From Marinomonas polaris DSM 16579 (lineage in GTDB: Bacteria; Pseudomonadota; Gammaproteobacteria; Pseudomonadales; Marinomonadaceae), in assembly GCF_900129155.1 (NCBI RefSeq), contig NZ_FQVF01000014.1, forward strand, positions 1-64,000: a DNA stretch of 64,000 nucleotides, in the 5' to 3' direction. The notes under the pieces were generated by a model. The model searched no databases. It worked only from the letters and a program-made list of their open reading frames with translations, and had not been told where the DNA came from. The translations under genes and the position numbers were made by a program. Position 1 is the first letter of the stretch; the number at the start of each line of letters is the position of its first letter. Below, in pieces: positions 36,197 to 42,492 of the stretch.

Positions 36197-37059
36197 TGTC
36201 TTCTATGAGCTGGGTTCATGCTTTACAGGAAGTAGAAAAAGCAGGGCAAGCTTGGGTGATCGCCACCGTGATTGGCACCCAAGGTTCTGCGCCTCGGGAA
36301 TCATCGAGCAAGATGATTATTACCGAGGAACACAGCTTCGACACCATCGGCGGCGGACAGCTGGAATACGCTGTCTGCCAAAAAGCCCGTGCCATGCTGC
36401 AAGATGCGTCTTCGCCTTCTCATGTGTTGGAAAACTTTCCGCTCGCCGCCAAAACCAACCAATGTTGCGGCGGCACGGTCAGCGTGTTGCTAGAGTATTT
36501 TCCAGAGCCCGCCACTAAGATCACCATTTTTGGAATGGGTCATGTGGCGACCACCTTGGTCAATGTCTTGGGCAACATGCAAGCGAAAATCTCATGGGTC
36601 GACAGCCGCGAAAACCTTGCTCAAGACCACAATATCAAAGGGTTACCGAGTAACGTCACACCGTTTCTGTATGAATCCATGTTGGAACACATCGAACACA
36701 TGAGTCATAACGAAATCGCCTTGGTCATGACCCACGATCACGCGTTGGATTACCAGTTGGTGGAAGCCTTATTGGATCGAAAAGACTGCCGATTCATCGG
36801 CTTAATCGGCTCGAAAACCAAAGCACTACGCTTCAAAAAACGCCTCGTCAGCGCCTCATTTAGCCAAGCGGAAATCGACTCGGTACATTGCCCAGTGGGA
36901 CTAAACGAAATCGCAGGCAAAAAGCCCTTCGAAATCGCCATCTCCATCGCAGGGCAAATCATCCAAGTCACCCAAACCAAAGCGCCAGCGAAAAAGGGCA
37001 GTGGGCTTACTTGGAAAGAAATCAACAACGCCTTAAGTGGCTCAGTCGTAGAAACTTGA
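36193..37059 (+). CDS. xdhC: XdhC, Mo-cofactor insertion/sulfuration factor for xanthine dehydrogenase
   Basis: The 288-residue protein has the XdhC signature, with GTQGSAPRESSSKMII, TIGGGQLEY and CCGGTVSVLLEYF near the start and a Rossmann-like C-terminal domain (ITIFGMGHVATTLVNVLG; FIGLIGSKTKALRFKKRL). XdhC binds the sulfurated cofactor and delivers it to XdhB. The ATG overlaps the xdhB stop (ATGA). Confidence 0.94.
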   Translation: MMSSMSWVHALQEVEKAGQAWVIATVIGTQGSAPRESSSKMIITEEHSFDTIGGGQLEYAVCQKARAMLQDASSPSHVLENFPLAAKTNQCCGGTVSVLLEYFPEPATKITIFGMGHVATTLVNVLGNMQAKISWVDSRENLAQDHNIKGLPSNVTPFLYESMLEHIEHMSHNEIALVMTHDHALDYQLVEALLDRKDCRFIGLIGSKTKALRFKKRLVSASFSQAEIDSVHCPVGLNEIAGKKPFEIAISIAGQIIQVTQTKAPAKKGSGLTWKEINNALSGSVVET

Positions 37060-37114
37060 AAAAATGACATTCCTTCATCGAAACTACCGCCTACCTCTTA
37101 GGAATGTCATTTTT
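37060..37114 (+). terminator. Terminator of the xdhABC operon
   Basis: Inverted repeat AAAAATGACATTCCT at 37060-37074 and its complement at 37100-37114, followed by a T run, directly after xdhC. The 25-base loop is long, but stem and U-tract are good. Confidence 0.7.
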
Positions 37115-37129
37115 CAATCCTAGCTTGTT

Positions 37130-37370
37130 TAGCGGCGGTTAAAGCCTTTTGACCTCGCTCTTGGTGTTTGCCTTGTTCCCTTAAAGTCAGCATTACCAAC
37201 CTGTAGGGCACGATAAGCGAAGCGTAATCTGCCGCGAAAGCGAAGCTTTCTTTGTATTAACTTCCGTTGGAGACGCGAGCAAATCAAACGCCACCGCTCG
37301 ACGTTACTGTTATAGATTGCTGTTTGACCTCGCTCTTAGCGTTCGCTTTGCTCCCATAATCTGTCCAGTA
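37130..37370. repeat. Intergenic repeat block upstream of a toxin-antitoxin pair
   Basis: Contains GACCTCGCTCTTGGTGTTTG-like and GACCTCGCTCTTAGCGTTCG-like copies (around 37150 and 37327). Between them lies CACGATAAGCGAAGCG and GCCGCGAAAGCGAAGCTTTC, which recur at 38012-38080 downstream of the pair. No gene is seen here. It fills most of the 402-base gap 37060-37461. Confidence 0.7.
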
Positions 37371-37400
37371 TAAAACGAGGTTGCTGAACGTTATTGAGTT

Positions 37401-37436
37401 TTGATGTTTTAACGTTATAACGCTACAATGTTAAAA
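37401..37436 (+). promoter_or_regulatory. Promoter and overlapping palindrome of the relBE-like pair
   Basis: A -35-like TTGATG (37401-37406), a spacer of 17 bases and a -10-like TACAAT (37424-37429) make a good sigma-70 promoter. TTTTAAC (37407-37413) and GTTAAAA (37430-37436) form an inverted repeat across the spacer and -10, in the usual place for an antitoxin operator. Confidence 0.6.
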
Positions 37437-37461
37437 CCCAAAAGAATCGTCGAGGTGTAAC

Positions 37462-37695
37462 ATGAGTAATTTATCAAAACGTTCAACTGTTTATTTTGAA
37501 CCCGCTATCCATCAAGCGTTAAAAATGCGAGCGGCATCATCAGATGTTTCTATTTCAGAACTAATTGATGAAGCGGTACGCTTGCTTATGAGAGAAGATC
37601 AAGAAGACCTCGCTGCCATGTCAGAACGAGTAAATGAGCCAGAAGTGACTTATGAAGTTTTTCTAAACGAGCTGAAAGCGAATGGCAAAATATAA
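37462..37695 (+). CDS. Ribbon-helix-helix antitoxin of a RelBE-like pair
   Basis: The 77-residue protein starts with a ribbon-helix-helix DNA-binding motif (KRSTVYFEPAIHQALKMRAA, then SISELIDEAVRLLMR). An acidic tail with EPEVTYEVFLNELKANGKI is typical of toxin-binding antitoxins. It overlaps the next gene by 14 bases and follows a strong GTCGAGGTG ribosome site. It should bind the palindrome at 37407-37436. Confidence 0.85.
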   Translation: MSNLSKRSTVYFEPAIHQALKMRAASSDVSISELIDEAVRLLMREDQEDLAAMSERVNEPEVTYEVFLNELKANGKI

Positions 37696-37945
37696 AATTT
37701 CTTTTAAAAAGTCAGTAGGAAAAGATTTTAAGAATATTCCTAAAAAAGACGTACCCAAAATACTTCAAAAGATTGAAAGTCTTGCAGACAACCCAAGAGC
37801 AGAAGGCTGCATCAAACTATCGGGTTTAGATAATTATCGCGTAAGGCAAGGTTTATATCGGATCATCTATCAGATAAGAGATGACGTATTGATCATAAAC
37901 GTGATTAAAGTTGCACATAGATCTTCCGTATACAAAAACAATTAG
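37682..37945 (+). CDS. RelE/ParE-family toxin
   Basis: The 87-residue protein matches the RelE/ParE family: SFKKSVGKDFKNIPKKDV, DNPRAEGCIKLSGLDNYRVR, GLYRIIYQIRDDVLIINVIK, VAHRSSVYK. It could be an mRNA interferase or gyrase poison; the family call does not settle which. It overlaps the antitoxin gene by 14 bases. It stands beside the gene-cassette array; TA pairs are common cargo of chromosomal integrons. Confidence 0.87.
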   Translation: MAKYKISFKKSVGKDFKNIPKKDVPKILQKIESLADNPRAEGCIKLSGLDNYRVRQGLYRIIYQIRDDVLIINVIKVAHRSSVYKNN

Positions 37946-38100
37946 CTTTGCTCTTGGTTTTCTCCTTGCTTCACATAAATGACCGAATACTTTGCGCCCT
38001 AACTCATTCACCCGTAAGGTACGATGAGCGAAGCGGTTTTTATATATTTTAAAAAGTGCCGCGAAAGCGAAGCTTTCCTTTGTACGTAGAGCGTTATCTA
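37946..38100. repeat. Intergenic repeat block downstream of the RelBE-like pair
   Basis: Contains partial copies of the block at 37130-37370: a weak TTTGCTCTTGG-like start, and GGTACGATGAGCGAAGCGG plus GCCGCGAAAGCGAAGCTTTCC at about 38015-38080. These lie in the same direction as the upstream block, so the toxin-antitoxin pair lies between direct repeats. Confidence 0.65.
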
Positions 38101-38300
38101 GGAGTAGAAATAGGCGAAATGGAATAGTGTTCTACACTGCGTGAATATACAGTTTATTTTTCATTACGTGGATTTCTGGTTTGTTTTGTCTGAAAAATAA
38201 TCAAAAAAGTGTGTGTTTTTACTGGTGGCTGGTTAGAAAGTCTTTTAGTATCAATGAATAAGAATCCACAGAGCAGAAATAACGCGCTGTGGATAAAAGG

Positions 38301-38439
38301 AATAACACGCATGCTCGTTTTTCCAGTTTTCACTTTTGTGAATAGTTTTATAAAACTTTTATTATTCAATTGTTTATAAGGTTTTTTGGACAGTTTTGAA
38401 ATTGTCTAAACGAGCATGCGCACTATTAAAATGTTATAA
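38301..38439 (+). other. Possible attC-like site or large palindromic element (attC0)
   Basis: A 13-base inverted repeat, CGCATGCTCGTTT (38308-38320) and its complement (38408-38420), is bracketed by TAAC (38303-38306) and GTTATAA (38433-38439). A further perfect palindrome, AGTTTTATAAAACT, lies inside it. The outer TAAC and GTTA resemble the ends of the attC sites downstream. The spacers are unequal (about 1 and 12 bases), so this is less convincing than attC1-attC5. The GTT lies just before the first cassette gene, the position expected for a cassette boundary. The remaining 38100-38300 holds nothing I can support. Confidence 0.35.
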
Positions 38440-38454
38440 GGAAAACAATAATAC

Positions 38455-39138
38455 ATGTGGAGCTCTTTAGTTGCTTTTTGGGATGCAAATAGTTCAAGCA
38501 TCATTATTTCACTCTTAGTCGGCTTTGTATTCTTCATTCTGGGGCCTCTTGGCCTTTGGTTCTCTGGGAAGAAAATTCGCCGTGAACGAGTCAGGAAATC
38601 AAAAGAGATTCTTATTGATCTTCTCGAAGGAATGATCGTTAACCAAGCCTCTATCGATGAGAAAAAGCTAAGATCTATATTTCGTGCAGTGGAACGAGAT
38701 AACGATATCGACCTATCTGGTGACTACCATATTGACCATTGGTTGGGTGACGTTGTGTTGCGCTTTGAAAGAAGCCGACATCTGAGTGCAGATCAAAAAC
38801 AGCACTACTACGAAGCCGTTAGAAAAATCACAGATGAAATGCATAGCATTGTCGATAAAAAAACCACTTTAGAAGTACCAAGGAAATATGAGCCTGTACT
38901 CAATGATCTAAAAGCCGCTATATCAAATAATGAAAGAGAGGAAGCGTCGCATATATTAAGTGAATTACAGCGTGCGTTGATAGCGCGCGAGCGTAGCCAA
39001 GATCCAATTTTAAACGTTTTCCGCCTTTATCTGCGCATGTATCAACGCAGTCCGATTACTTTCTTTGTGGCTGGCGCTCTAGTAATAGTTGTTTACGCAA
39101 TAATTCTTGTGAAATTTATACCTAAATTTTCCTTATAA
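38455..39138 (+). CDS. Cassette 1: two-segment membrane protein of unknown function
   Basis: The 227-residue protein has a membrane segment near each end (about 13-38 and 200-222). Between them is a charged soluble region (residues 45-195) with RERVRKSKEILIDLLEGMIV, then helical, glutamate-rich sequence. I do not recognise a domain. It starts at the ATG at 38455 after AAGGAAAACAAT and its stop is inside the R'' end of the attC site that follows. This is the compact layout of an integron gene cassette. The first segment begins in the N-terminal region without a signal-cleavage site, so both ends are likely to anchor it in the membrane. Function unknown. Confidence 0.72.
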   Translation: MWSSLVAFWDANSSSIIISLLVGFVFFILGPLGLWFSGKKIRRERVRKSKEILIDLLEGMIVNQASIDEKKLRSIFRAVERDNDIDLSGDYHIDHWLGDVVLRFERSRHLSADQKQHYYEAVRKITDEMHSIVDKKTTLEVPRKYEPVLNDLKAAISNNEREEASHILSELQRALIARERSQDPILNVFRLYLRMYQRSPITFFVAGALVIVVYAIILVKFIPKFSL

Positions 39139-39208
39139 CAAATGGTTCAAATCGTTCGCTTCGCTCACTGGGACGGGCTAAAGCCCGCCCCTTAACCAAA
39201 CGTTAGGC
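39133..39208 (+). other. attC1, 76-base recombination site
   Basis: Starts TTATAAC and ends GTTAGGC (R' box GTTRRRY exact). The arms TGGTTCAA and TTAACCA pair with one unpaired C, as in the bulged bases that attC needs, and a central GGGCTAAAGCCC hairpin folds inside. It begins in the stop codon of cassette gene 1. Confidence 0.85.
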
Positions 39209-39234
39209 TTCATATTTAGTTTAGTAGGGACTTT

Positions 39235-39957
39235 ATGGACAAAGGCATCATTGTTTATTGGTCAGAATCTCAAGAGGTCATTAAGTTTGATTATGATAAC
39301 TTCGAATCTATTGGGCTAGTTCGTTCGTCATCGGAACTATGGGATTCTGGTGGTGAATATAACTACGTTATCGAACCACAGATTAACAAATTAGAAGATG
39401 GCATGGTTGAAGTAAAAATAAAGTATGATTCTAGTGTCAATACGGATATCGACCCGGATGAAGTATGCTGGGGTACAAGTACCTTGCTCTTAAAACCTAA
39501 TGAACATTCAGGTGAAGCTCATTGGCTTGATGATGTCGATCATTCACATAATGGCATTTGTCGCTGGGTTCGCTTAGATTCCCCTTTAAAGTCGTCACAG
39601 CGTAGAAGAGTAACTTCAACGAAGTTACAGAGAGAACAAGCTCAATTTAGAAAGTTATTAATGAAGCTTGATAAATGTTGTGTTCTTACTGGAGAAGAAA
39701 GCAACACTGTTCTTGAAGCAGCTCACATTATACCTGTGGCTGAAGGAGGTTCTGATATTCCATCAAATGGCATTGTTTTGAGGTGTGATCTACACAAACT
39801 ATATGATTCGGCAGCATTTAAGTTTGATAGCTATGGTAATGTTCATGTGAATTCAGAGGCATGTAGCAGTTATTATGCGAAGCTTTTGACTGACACTAAA
39901 TTGCCTCGCTCTACTTTAGAAAGGGTGAAGCAAGCCTTGGTCGTAAAAGAAGTCTAA
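39235..39957 (+). CDS. Cassette 2: HNH nuclease-domain protein
   Basis: The 240-residue protein has an N-terminal region (1-130) with no family I can name and a C-terminal HNH_2-type domain. The domain is CVLTGEESNTVLEAAHIIPV, then SNGIVLRCDLHKLYDSAAF. H164, N178 and H187 fit the HNH order. HNH proteins of this kind are found as restriction-like or defence nucleases. The ATG at 39235 follows TAGGGACTTT. The stop is inside the next attC site. Confidence 0.82.
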   Translation: MDKGIIVYWSESQEVIKFDYDNFESIGLVRSSSELWDSGGEYNYVIEPQINKLEDGMVEVKIKYDSSVNTDIDPDEVCWGTSTLLLKPNEHSGEAHWLDDVDHSHNGICRWVRLDSPLKSSQRRRVTSTKLQREQAQFRKLLMKLDKCCVLTGEESNTVLEAAHIIPVAEGGSDIPSNGIVLRCDLHKLYDSAAFKFDSYGNVHVNSEACSSYYAKLLTDTKLPRSTLERVKQALVVKEV

Positions 39958-40080
39958 CAAAGCGTTCAAAGACGGATTCACAACGCTGGCGGTTTCAGTT
40001 CTAGTCAGGTTTAGTGTTGAAGGTACAATGGTTTAGGTTTGGTGGTTGTCGTTGTTCACCACTTAACGCGGGCGTTATGT
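39953..40080 (+). other. attC2, 128-base VCR-like recombination site
   Basis: Starts TCTAACAAAGCG and ends GCGGGCGTTATGT. Arms GCGTTCAA and TTAACGC pair with one unpaired C. Its length, its AACAAAGCGTTCAA start and its GCGGGCGTTATG end are like the Vibrio repeats of chromosomal integrons. It starts in the stop codon of the HNH gene. Confidence 0.88.
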
Positions 40081-40095
40081 GTTTAGGAAAGTTCA

Positions 40096-40530
40096 TTGGA
40101 AAATCAGTTAGATTTATTAGCATTTGAGTTTTTTAAGCTATTTGCACGATACGAATCCTCGCTCAAAGAAAGGGGATTTTTTGTAGTGAATAGAGGTAAA
40201 TTAATAGTCGATTGGGATCGATACGCAAATCAAGAAATTGGTAACGATTTTCTCAATGAGTTAGGTGAAGAGAGACAAGTCGCAGAATATATTTTAAATT
40301 CTCCACCTAAAAAGCAATCGGCTAACGAAGAAAACCAAATCATTTGGGTTGATGTCCCTAACAACGAGCAAAGCGTACAAATGCTATTTGCGCATATATC
40401 AAGGATAAGAAACAACCTTTACCACGGAGCAAAATTTAATGGTACGTGGTTTGATCCTGAACGTAGCAGTTTATTATTAAGTAATGCTTTGACTATCTTA
40501 AAGTTTTACCAAAATAGGCTTGGCATTTAA
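40096..40530 (+). CDS. Cassette 3: HEPN-like protein
   Basis: The 144-residue protein begins at a TTG (40096) with AGGAAAG ahead. Its C-terminal half contains HISRIRNNLYHGAKF, which holds R105-N-N-L-Y-H110, the Rx4H motif of HEPN-type ribonucleases and their relatives. The protein is mainly helical. HEPN proteins are frequent toxins, but there is no separate antitoxin (MNT) gene here, so it could be an RNase, an abortive-infection protein or an inactive binding version. It lies between attC2 and attC3. Confidence 0.6.
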   Translation: MENQLDLLAFEFFKLFARYESSLKERGFFVVNRGKLIVDWDRYANQEIGNDFLNELGEERQVAEYILNSPPKKQSANEENQIIWVDVPNNEQSVQMLFAHISRIRNNLYHGAKFNGTWFDPERSSLLLSNALTILKFYQNRLGI

Positions 40531-40532
40531 AA

Positions 40533-40632
40533 CACATAACAAGGTTGTCAACGCGGACAAAAAACTGTTGGCTGTTACGCTTCGCTTCACATTTTAGTCA
40601 ACAATTTTTAGCCGGTTACAACGGCGTTATGC
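40533..40632 (+). other. attC3, 100-base recombination site
   Basis: Starts CACATAACAAGG and ends GGCGTTATGC. Arms GTTGTCAACGCGG and CCGGTTACAAC pair with an unpaired base. It begins two bases after the cassette 3 stop. Confidence 0.85.
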
Positions 40633-40639
40633 GGAATAT

Positions 40640-41047
40640 ATGAATAATTGGATCGAAATTAACAGACCGGTAGATGTAGAAGCTGATATTCCCTTAAAGG
40701 ATCAGGCCCCCGTTGAAATTAAGGATCGCTATGTTAGCGATTATAAAGGCAGATTTATCGCATGGATCAGTGAAGATAGAAAAAAGATAGGCTGTATAAA
40801 AAATAATAGAAGTATAAGTGCAAGCTTAGTTGAAGCTCATTCTATACAGCTCTATGAAATGGAGCCTGCAAAAGGTAATGGTTTTGTTGGTTTGGATATT
40901 ATATCTGCCAGTGGCGAATCCCTTGCTGTTATTGCTGCTTCCAGATATTCGGTGAAGTCCTTAAATTGGCTTAAAGAAATACAGCCTATTCTAGCAAGTG
41001 CATTTGATTTACAAGAAACATATGAATATCAGGGCAAAGACGCATAA
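40640..41047 (+). CDS. Cassette 4: unknown soluble protein
   Basis: The 135-residue protein has PVEIKDRYVSDYKGRFIAWI, then alternating charged and hydrophobic stretches suggesting a mixed alpha-beta fold. It has no membrane segment. I do not recognise a family. It starts at the ATG at 40640 only eight bases after attC3 with no clear ribosome site, and its stop lies in attC4, which is typical of cassette packing. Confidence 0.65.
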   Translation: MNNWIEINRPVDVEADIPLKDQAPVEIKDRYVSDYKGRFIAWISEDRKKIGCIKNNRSISASLVEAHSIQLYEMEPAKGNGFVGLDIISASGESLAVIAASRYSVKSLNWLKEIQPILASAFDLQETYEYQGKDA

Positions 41048-41090
41048 CAAAAAAAAGCAGCGGATAAACCGCTGCTTTGAGGCGTTATAA
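41042..41090 (+). other. attC4, minimal 49-base recombination site
   Basis: Starts GCATAAC and ends GGCGTTATAA. Inside is a perfect ten-base stem AAAGCAGCGG/CCGCTGCTTT with a five-base loop (ATAAA). There is no unpaired base in the stem, unlike the other sites. The stem, followed by only GAGGCG, might also act on transcription. It is the shortest site in the array. Confidence 0.7.
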
Positions 41091-41105
41091 ATCTACAGGA
41101 AAAAG

Positions 41106-41540
41106 ATGAACGAAATTTTGTCATATCATGGCACATTAGAGTCTGATGGAAACAATATTGTTTCTGGTGCTATTGGCGTAAAGTTGGGCGGTGGAGAACT
41201 GGGACAAGGTTTCTATCTCGGAGATATGGCACATGAAGCGTTTGCTTGGGCAAAAAAGAGAGGAGCAAGGTATAAAAAGCCATATGCTGTAGTAAAGTTT
41301 GAAATGACTGAAATGGATTTTTTTAGTTTCGATATATTATCCATTGACCGTGATATCGCGCTTTACTGGAAACGAAAGATCAAATACAAAGGAGTGCCAC
41401 AATCTTATAACTTTGGTGTTGATATGGTTTGGTCTCCAATTGTAGGTGGGAATATCGAAGATGCAAATCAGTATAAGTGGGAGTCAGCTTCCGCAGAGAA
41501 ATACTTAAACGGTAGTTCTGTTCTAAGGGTCAAAGTTTGA
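41106..41540 (+). CDS. Cassette 5a: DUF3990/ADP-ribosyltransferase-like protein
   Basis: The 144-residue protein has SYHGT (residues 6-10), GQGFYLGD (33-40) and an A-W-A stretch (about 47-49), the pattern of DUF3990 and ART-fold proteins (YHG, then GxGFYL). Enzymes of this fold attach ADP-ribose to protein or nucleic acid targets and are often toxins, but the activity here is inferred. The ATG at 41106 follows CAGGAAAAAG. Its stop overlaps the start of the next gene by three bases (TTGA), pointing to translational coupling with a partner. Confidence 0.65.
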   Translation: MNEILSYHGTLESDGNNIVSGAIGVKLGGGELGQGFYLGDMAHEAFAWAKKRGARYKKPYAVVKFEMTEMDFFSFDILSIDRDIALYWKRKIKYKGVPQSYNFGVDMVWSPIVGGNIEDANQYKWESASAEKYLNGSSVLRVKV

Positions 41541-41944
41541 AAAACACCGTCCAATATTTATCTTTTTATCCAGAAGCTGATGGTCTCGTCTTTCCACAAG
41601 AGCTACCAGAAGATTATTATTCACTAGGCAAGTTTTACGTTTTCGTTAATGGTAACGGTTGTTTGGCTCATCGATATTATTTTGATGCTGAAGACGAGGG
41701 TAAAGATGTAAGATTGACACTTGAGCGTCAAAAAAACAGTCCAAGTAGTAATATTTACATAGTCCGAACAAAGAAGTACGGTATTTTTCCTTTCGTAATT
41801 GAACCAACTCATTATCAATATGTAGGTCGTTTACAAAACTTACAAAGTTTTCGACTCTTTAGGGTAATACCGCTAAACCTTGCTAAATTGGAGGAGGCGT
41901 GCATGAGATATAGGTTTTTTTTCTGCGGCGCAAACGATTTATAA
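41537..41944 (+). CDS. Cassette 5b: partner gene of the ART-like protein, unknown function
   Basis: The 135-residue protein starts at a TTG (41537), overlapping the DUF3990-like gene; the alternative would be a later codon with no good ribosome site. It has no domain I recognise. It is rich in aromatic residues (YLSFYPEADGLVFPQELPED, then YVFVNGNGCLAHRYYF). Its place directly after an ART-like gene in one cassette makes it a candidate antitoxin, immunity or specificity partner. The stop lies in attC5. Confidence 0.62.
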   Translation: MKNTVQYLSFYPEADGLVFPQELPEDYYSLGKFYVFVNGNGCLAHRYYFDAEDEGKDVRLTLERQKNSPSSNIYIVRTKKYGIFPFVIEPTHYQYVGRLQNLQSFRLFRVIPLNLAKLEEACMRYRFFFCGANDL

Positions 41945-42038
41945 CAAAGCATTTAAGAGTGATTCCAACGCATGGCATTTTTCATTCCATCGTTGGGTTT
42001 GGTGGTAGCGTTGCTCACACCTTAATGAGGCGTTAGAA
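41939..42038 (+). other. attC5, 100-base recombination site, last in the array
   Basis: Starts TTATAACAAAGC and ends GAGGCGTTAGAA. Arms CATTTAAGAGTG and CACACCTTAATG pair with an unpaired base. It begins in the stop codon of the 41537 gene. After it comes ordinary sequence. Confidence 0.85.
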
Positions 42039-42119
42039 TACAACCCAACCCTGTCTATAGAAACCACAACCCTGCAACAAGGGTACTTACCAAAGGGCCC
42101 TTGCTCCCCCCCCACGCAA

Positions 42120-42362
42120 TCACTTCCAAACCGGTTTTCTCACTTCTTGATCCACATCCGCAGCAGTTAAACCGAGGTCTTTTAGTTGAGCGTCGTTGAG
42201 TTGGCTCAGTCTGTTTCTTGTACGCCAGTTGTGCGCTATTTTGGCTAGGCGTTGTTTCCATGTGTTTTCTTTTAGTTTAGCTAATGAGTTTTTGCAGCTA
42301 GTAGTTATGTCTAGTTGGTTTTTTTCGTGGTTGTTCATTTCTTCTGATGTGCAGTTTTTCAT
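42120..42362 (-). CDS. DUF1127 domain protein (YjiS-like)
   Basis: The 80-residue protein ends in a DUF1127 domain (NRLSQLNDAQLKDLGLTAADV, then QEVRKP), common in small proteins of proteobacteria with roles in RNA binding or phosphate and nitrogen responses. It starts at the ATG at 42362, with AGGATAGCG ahead. It diverges from the LysR gene at 42493, which probably regulates it. Confidence 0.8.
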   Translation of the reverse strand: MKNCTSEEMNNHEKNQLDITTSCKNSLAKLKENTWKQRLAKIAHNWRTRNRLSQLNDAQLKDLGLTAADVDQEVRKPVWK

Positions 42363-42492
42363 GGCGCTATCCTTTTCTCTGTTAATTAGTTTGTTTGCTT
42401 TATGTTCAAATAATCGGCTTTTAATTGCGGTGCGACAAACGAGAAAAAGTGTTTTATAGTTAAGAAAATCTTACTTATAAAAGGTGCTTTCC

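Noticed and set aside
38154..38369. 71-codon open frame on the minus strand before the array
   Set aside because: Crosses the palindromic region at 38301-38439 and reads as chance sequence, with no domain and no promoter.
41081..41096. The attC4 stem as an ordinary rho-independent terminator
   Set aside because: No T run follows the stem and its ends match the attC pattern, so it is listed as a recombination site; a secondary transcription role cannot be excluded.
42100..42118. Run of eight or more C near 42107-42115
   Set aside because: A single homopolymer run with no flanking repeats; could not be tied to a gene or to phase variation.
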